DNA of 64,000 nucleotides from Adiantum capillus-veneris (taxonomy: Eukaryota > Streptophyta > Polypodiopsida > Polypodiales > Pteridaceae), in the NCBI GenBank assembly GCA_014529385.2, contig CM043971.1, positions 24,047,769-24,111,768 on the forward strand, given 5' to 3'. The notes beneath the pieces are model-generated. The model saw nothing but the letters and a program-made list of their open reading frames with translations, was not told where the DNA came from and ran no database searches. A program made the position numbers and the translations under genes. Positions 59,200 to 64,000 of this stretch are shown here, piece after piece; within the stretch, counting starts at the first letter, position 1, and every line of letters starts with the position of its first letter.

Positions 59200-60000
59200 A
59201 ACACAGTGACTTATTTACAATCATCAGCTAAGCTACAAGGAGCTTTAGATAGTGCAATCATAATCAAAAAGAGACTTTAGGACAACAACCCACCAAGACA
59301 TCTTCAGATTCATGGAAAAAAGTGCTACAAAAGCAAGTAGGAACCCAAAAAATGTTCGGATGAAATAATGAGCTATCATGACATAAATAACAGGTATTGC
59401 TAGGATCAAATTGTCACGGGGAATGCAGGGAATGGGAACCCCGAACAGAGAAACTGACATCTAAAGGATTCTCACTTCTACAACTATTTGTGTCATTTCA
59501 TTGTGTTGATGTCATGAATGTTTCTCTAGACCACCATGTGGTGTTCTATGCTTACTATCTACATTGAGTGCCTCCTTCCCAGCAATACAATACAATGTAG
59601 CAACTGTAGATAAATTAAAGACAATCATAATATCCTTGGTCGTGTAGATGATAACCACCAATCATGTCACTAACCTTATGTACATACCTCCCCACCCTCC
59701 CCAGATTCTACAATACAAGGCAACAAATGTGAATAAATTAGAGACTGTAGATTGTGTGACTGGCCATATGTACATATCTCCTCGAATTCTGCCCTCACTC
59801 CCATCCCAAACATAACAAGTGCATTTAAAACAAACCTGCCCAAAGCACATAGTTAAAAAGAGAGGGAGAGAAATAGATGTAATGGCAAGGCACCTGCTCC
59901 TTATCCTCCCCTTCCAAAGATGCAAGTTCCACCATGAGTTCTACTCACCTAGAAAGCATAAGAAAGACGCTTGGAGAGAGTGAGAGAGAAATACAGAAAG
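59200..60000. other. Intergenic stretch with a weak internal duplication
   Basis: No gene supported. Phrases such as GTAGATAAATTAAAGAC (about 59,606) and GTGAATAAATTAGAGAC (about 59,730) mark a degenerate duplication of roughly 120 bp. Confidence 0.3.
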
Positions 60001-60002
60001 AG

Positions 60003-60006
<4 letters not shown>

Positions 60007-60058
<52 letters not shown>
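60007..60058. repeat. (GA)n microsatellite
   Basis: An uninterrupted GA run following GTTGCA. The Arg-Glu run of the overlapping ORF is caused by it. Confidence 0.95.
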
Positions 60059-60059
<1 letters not shown>

Positions 60060-60199
60060 AATGTTCCATAGCTGTGAGAACACAGACGTTGTAGAGTGCG
60101 GGATGGTCATTACGTCACTATGTTCAAAAAATTCACTTGCCATAATGAAATTGTACTTCGCGAGCCAGACCACGTTTTAAAAAATAGTACTCCCAAAAA

Positions 60200-62400
60200 A
60201 TAGATTTTAATGTTTCAAAGGAGGAGAATTACTAGCTTCCTCATTCTCCTAAAAGTGATGTCCCGGACACAGATATTGTGTCCACCCACTCATGCTTCCA
60301 CCCTCCAAGATAAATTAAGGTATGTATAAGTATGTTTGTAGCAGAATCACAAGAGATTATTATGCACATATTGAAAGTGTTGGCTACGAGGGTCAAAGTA
60401 CCTAGTTGGATTTACAATTTCCAAGCAATAGCTTAATGTACAATAGCTGAGATCCAGGAGATCTTCACGATATATATAGACAATTGAGCCGAGCAGAACA
60501 AGAAATGGACAGAGACTAGTCAAAATAATAATTGCACATACTCAAAAAGATGTCAAAAATTTATGAAACGTATGATTAATATAACTAAAGTGAGTATTCT
60601 TTAAATGTATGCAGTGCTACTTTAAGACACAATTACAATTTCTTTATACAAACCTTGTGTAATTTTTTTAGAACAAATTTTACACTCACTACTATTTTGC
60701 ATTAGTCTAAGTAAGCAAATGAGATGGTAATAGTGGCCATATCCCAACATGTAGAAACCACTCCATCCATTAAATATTTTGTAGCAAGCTAGTCATTTAG
60801 GGAACTAAGTGGGATCTGAGTCTTGCACATCTGAGTTTGATGCAAGGAGTAACTCCGAATGGATGACGAAGAGACTTATGTTTGTCCCTTATACAAGCAT
60901 GGGATTTACTCATTGTGTTAAGTTCTAAACATCTTGGTTAATATGGTTTAATGATTTGTTACATTCTTGCTTGTGGCATTGGAGATATTCATGATACTTA
61001 AAGGAGTTGCGTGATTTCTACATCCTTGTCCGACAATTGTGTCGTCAAAAGTTATTTCTCCTTTTTTAAGTTTATCTATGCGTCCTTAACAATTAATGCC
61101 AAATTCTCTTGCATGAGTGTCACAAAGCTCTCTCTTATATCATGTGTGGCCTGGTGGTCTCGTTTAAGGAGAAGTCTAATGGATGTTGCTAGAAAAATTT
61201 TCATATAATATGTTTGCAAATTAAAGAGCACAATTGTCATTGTGAAAGGGATATCTGAACACTCTCAAGTGGATTTTTAAGGTGTTTTATCTGATTTCTT
61301 AATGCTGACACTTTGTCACTTTCCATGTACCTTTCTTGATTTCAGAGTTTTCACACGGAAATATTGTCTTTATCATTTCCTTAGTTACTTCCTTGTTGAT
61401 ATCCGTTGAACTTTCTTGGTTACTTTCCACATACTTTTCTTCATTTCAAAATATTTACATGGACTATTGTCTTTATCATTTCCTTATTTACTTCCTTATA
61501 GATATCCTTCCATTTCACATGGTTTGGGTTTTCCCATTTGGATAGCAAATAAGATGTACTCTATCGAGATGTGTGTGGTTTAGATGGGAAGGTGCAAAAC
61601 CTATGGCTGTGAGAGTTCGTGATGAAAGTCACAACACTTTGTGAAAAAGATTTTATAAAGAATCACCACCCTCTTCCTAAAAGTTACTAAAATTCTAAGA
61701 GAGTTCGTGTGAGAGATAAATTCACAAACCCTCTTTCCTATCGTGCTTGCAATTTTCTTGTTTTTTAAGTTGATATTATGATGAGAGTATCACCAAATCA
61801 CATTCAATTTCACTTAAAAGTACCAATTAAAAACACTAAAGTTTTAATCACAAAACCTCAATGATCATACAAGCACATATCCCAATCAAAACCCAAACCT
61901 CTTTCATGGAATCATGTAGCCTCACCCCCAATTGCATAGTCGTAACATCAAACAATTGAAAGCAATACACAATCTTCCACCTTCATGGCGACCACTTTTT
62001 GATGTTGCAGAGATTCAAGAGCTTGTATATTGAAGACCACACACCATGTTGATAAGGGGAAACCCTAATTCACTCCCTTACAGTCTCATACACAAGATTG
62101 CAAAGAGGCGGGATTGCACTACACATAGATTGAGCAATCATCAAAGAAATTGAAAAGTAGAAGAAAGTTGAAGGTTTTTTCACTAAAGAAGCATTTTCTC
62201 TCTTTCCCATGGAAACTTCAGCTGATGTGTCAATTTTTGGGCCATTTTTCCACTTTGGGCCAAAACTATGTCATTTTTACCCCCAAAAAAATCCATTTTT
62301 TATGTGAAAAATCCCAAATGGAGTCAAAAACATCCCTGAGTTTGTGGAATAACTTTCTTTAGCACAAAAAACATAGATATGCATCATTTTTCATCAATAT
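60200..62400. other. AT-rich stretch, nothing recognised
   Basis: Only short open frames, without motifs. A 61,330-61,530 segment contains two copies of a GTCTTTATCATTTCCTTA phrase about 120 bp apart. I see no gene, LTR or RNA here. Confidence 0.3.
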
Positions 62401-62759
62401 TCCATTTTGGGTCACTTTCCACACTATTTTACGACGACGTCCGTCAGTTGCTATTTTTGGCAACCCCCTTGCTCTTTGTGGGCGAGATGAGTGTGCCACT
62501 GTGAGACACTTGGAATATGTACATCATAAAATAGAAATATACATCTTATTAAGTGTGGGAAAGCACACAAAGGGGCCACATCCACCCCTGCCATGACTCC
62601 TTGGATAGGTATATGCATGATAGTAACTACAGTAGCCGCTTGAGCATATATCACAATAGGTCCATGATTACGTTTATTTTGATTCATCAAAAGGTTTCAA
62701 AAGTGAGGTGAATGTTTTTATTGCCACAATAGTAGTTGTTATGCATTAAAATTCATGGC

Positions 62760-64000
62760 CAGACACCACATCTTCACTCTCATCCTCAATTTTCATATAG
62801 CTAGACCCATCATCTCCTTCACTAGGTTTTACATAAAATGGATCAACATCCCCTCTAATTTTGAGCAATTTAACCCTTTTTTTTGCAATGGGAATTTTCA
62901 TTTATGTGCCATCTAGCTCATGCAAGGTGTAAGTTGCATTTGCATGCACATGCTTGACAACATAAGGGCCAAACTCCAATCATCCTTCTTCTACAAAGAA
63001 CTTAAGTAGAGACCTATCAAGAGCCATTCATCCTCATAAAGATCCTTTGAAAAGGACTCAAGTGAAGACACAAAACATGCATGACTACTCTTTGCACGAT
63101 CAATAGTGTAAATTTGTGCCTACATCATCACCCTCAATAATCATGTCATGTTCATCTTCATACCTTGACCTAGATAGCATATCTACCATTGGGGGATTGT
63201 TCTTCCCTCCAATATTCTTGAACTTAGGATTCAAGGACTTTATGTAAGATATCCATTGCAACATTGAAATATCAAGAGTTGAACATTTTTTTATCATTCC
63301 AAGAAGAGGCAAACAATTAGTTTCCACAACCACCTATGCCCCTATCAAGTACTCCTTGTCACATCTCAATGCTATGACCACTCCCCATAATTTCCTTTTT
63401 ACTTGCGCATATTCATGCTGGCGAGAATTAGAACCTTGGCTCCAAATCTCACCACATACCTTTTTCCTTCATCATCATCTTGCGCTACTCCCCATCCTCT
63501 CCATGTAGGACTCGTGTCCACTATCACAATCACATGTAGTTCACATGCATACTCTACCTTTCTCAAGGTTGGTGATGAAAGAAGTAGCTTCTTTATCTTT
63601 TTTGTACTCATTTTCCCATTGAAACTTTTGATTCTTTCTCAACAACCTATAAACATGATCTACTACATGTGCATAATGTGGTATCCAAATAAGATAAAAG
63701 ACAATGGCACCAAGAAATCTTCGAGCTTCAATGGCATTTATGCATGTCTCTTTCATATTTTTGATCACATCCATCTTTTTTGGACAAGTCTTTCTACCGT
63801 AAGGACCACACATATGCTCCACAATGAACTCTTCATTAGTCCCAAATACAGATTTTTGCCTTGATAGGGTAAGATAAACTTTTTCCAACCTTGAAAAAAT
63901 CTTCTCATAGTCTTTGATATGGTTTGTAACAAACTTACGGCACCCCCTTGAATCCATACCTTCATCTTTGTCTTTGTCTTCAAATCCTTTGATGGGCACA
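62760..64000 (-). pseudogene. Ty3/gypsy pol remnant (RT end, RNase H, integrase tail)
   Basis: Read right to left: GCRKFVTNHIKDYEKIF and EARRFLGAIVFYLIWIPHY (63,999-63,541) are the end of gypsy reverse transcriptase. VIVIVDTSPTWRGWGVAQ (63,611-63,399) is the first acidic segment of RNase H, and ETNCLPLLGMI with SLNPKFKNIGGKNNPPMVDM (63,333-63,100) is its end. After EDEWLLIGLYL the minus strand jumps to FGPYVVKHVHANATYTLHEL at about 62,990-62,920, which resembles the chromo-like tail of integrase. The integrase zinc finger and catalytic core are missing. Frame breaks and stops confirm decay. The element runs beyond the window on the right. Confidence 0.75.

Overview
The window looks like nuclear DNA from a land plant with a large, repeat-rich genome. 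The evidence is plant-type Ty1/copia and Ty3/gypsy retrotransposons with tRNA-iMet and tRNA-Asp type primer sites, spliceosomal introns, AT-rich intergenic DNA and many satellites. The mix of RNase H-fold transposase relics and a ParB/methyltransferase gene reminds me of fern, lycophyte or bryophyte genomes, but that is an impression and not a placement. I see no rRNA, tRNA gene, CRISPR array or intact ordinary housekeeping gene.

Layout. 0.3-3.2 kb holds a four-exon minus-strand transposase-like gene whose splice phases all match. 3.5-6.6 kb is minisatellites and short duplications. 6.9-10.6 kb holds a broken, roughly eleven-exon minus-strand gene. It has a ParB/sulfiredoxin-like motif near its N-terminus and a circularly permuted (beta-order) amino-methyltransferase domain at its C-terminus, and it is the most unusual item here. 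10.6-13.0 kb contains the end of an LTR element.

13.0-52.2 kb is framed by long inverted arms (13,028-18,535 and 49,055-52,151). Each arm carries the 5' part of a decayed transposase gene reading outward. Between and inside the arms are satellites whose different unit lengths share one hairpin-forming core. The roughly 47-bp satellite is split by an 18.65-kb minus-strand gypsy-type element (19,859-38,510) that keeps gag and protease but shows no reverse transcriptase or integrase. That element is interrupted by a 5.2-kb copia element (26,223-31,399; five-base target duplication, about 2-3% LTR divergence by eye) and by a 1.3-kb terminal-inverted-repeat element (35,354-36,666). A second degenerate coding block with a possible ParB-like motif lies at 41.2-43.7 kb.

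52-54 kb is the 3' half of the right-arm transposase gene. 54.2-56.0 kb has two gypsy fragments on opposite strands. 56.4-58.3 kb is a degenerate array built from TAGCTAT words. 58.4-59.2 kb is an exon of another transposase-like gene. 62.8-64.0 kb is a decayed gypsy pol end running off the window.

Taken together this is a graveyard of nested mobile elements. The genes do not form a working pathway. The questions worth pursuing are whether the ParB-methyltransferase gene travels with the neighbouring transposase-like gene, and whether the 39-kb inverted-arm structure is one mobile unit.
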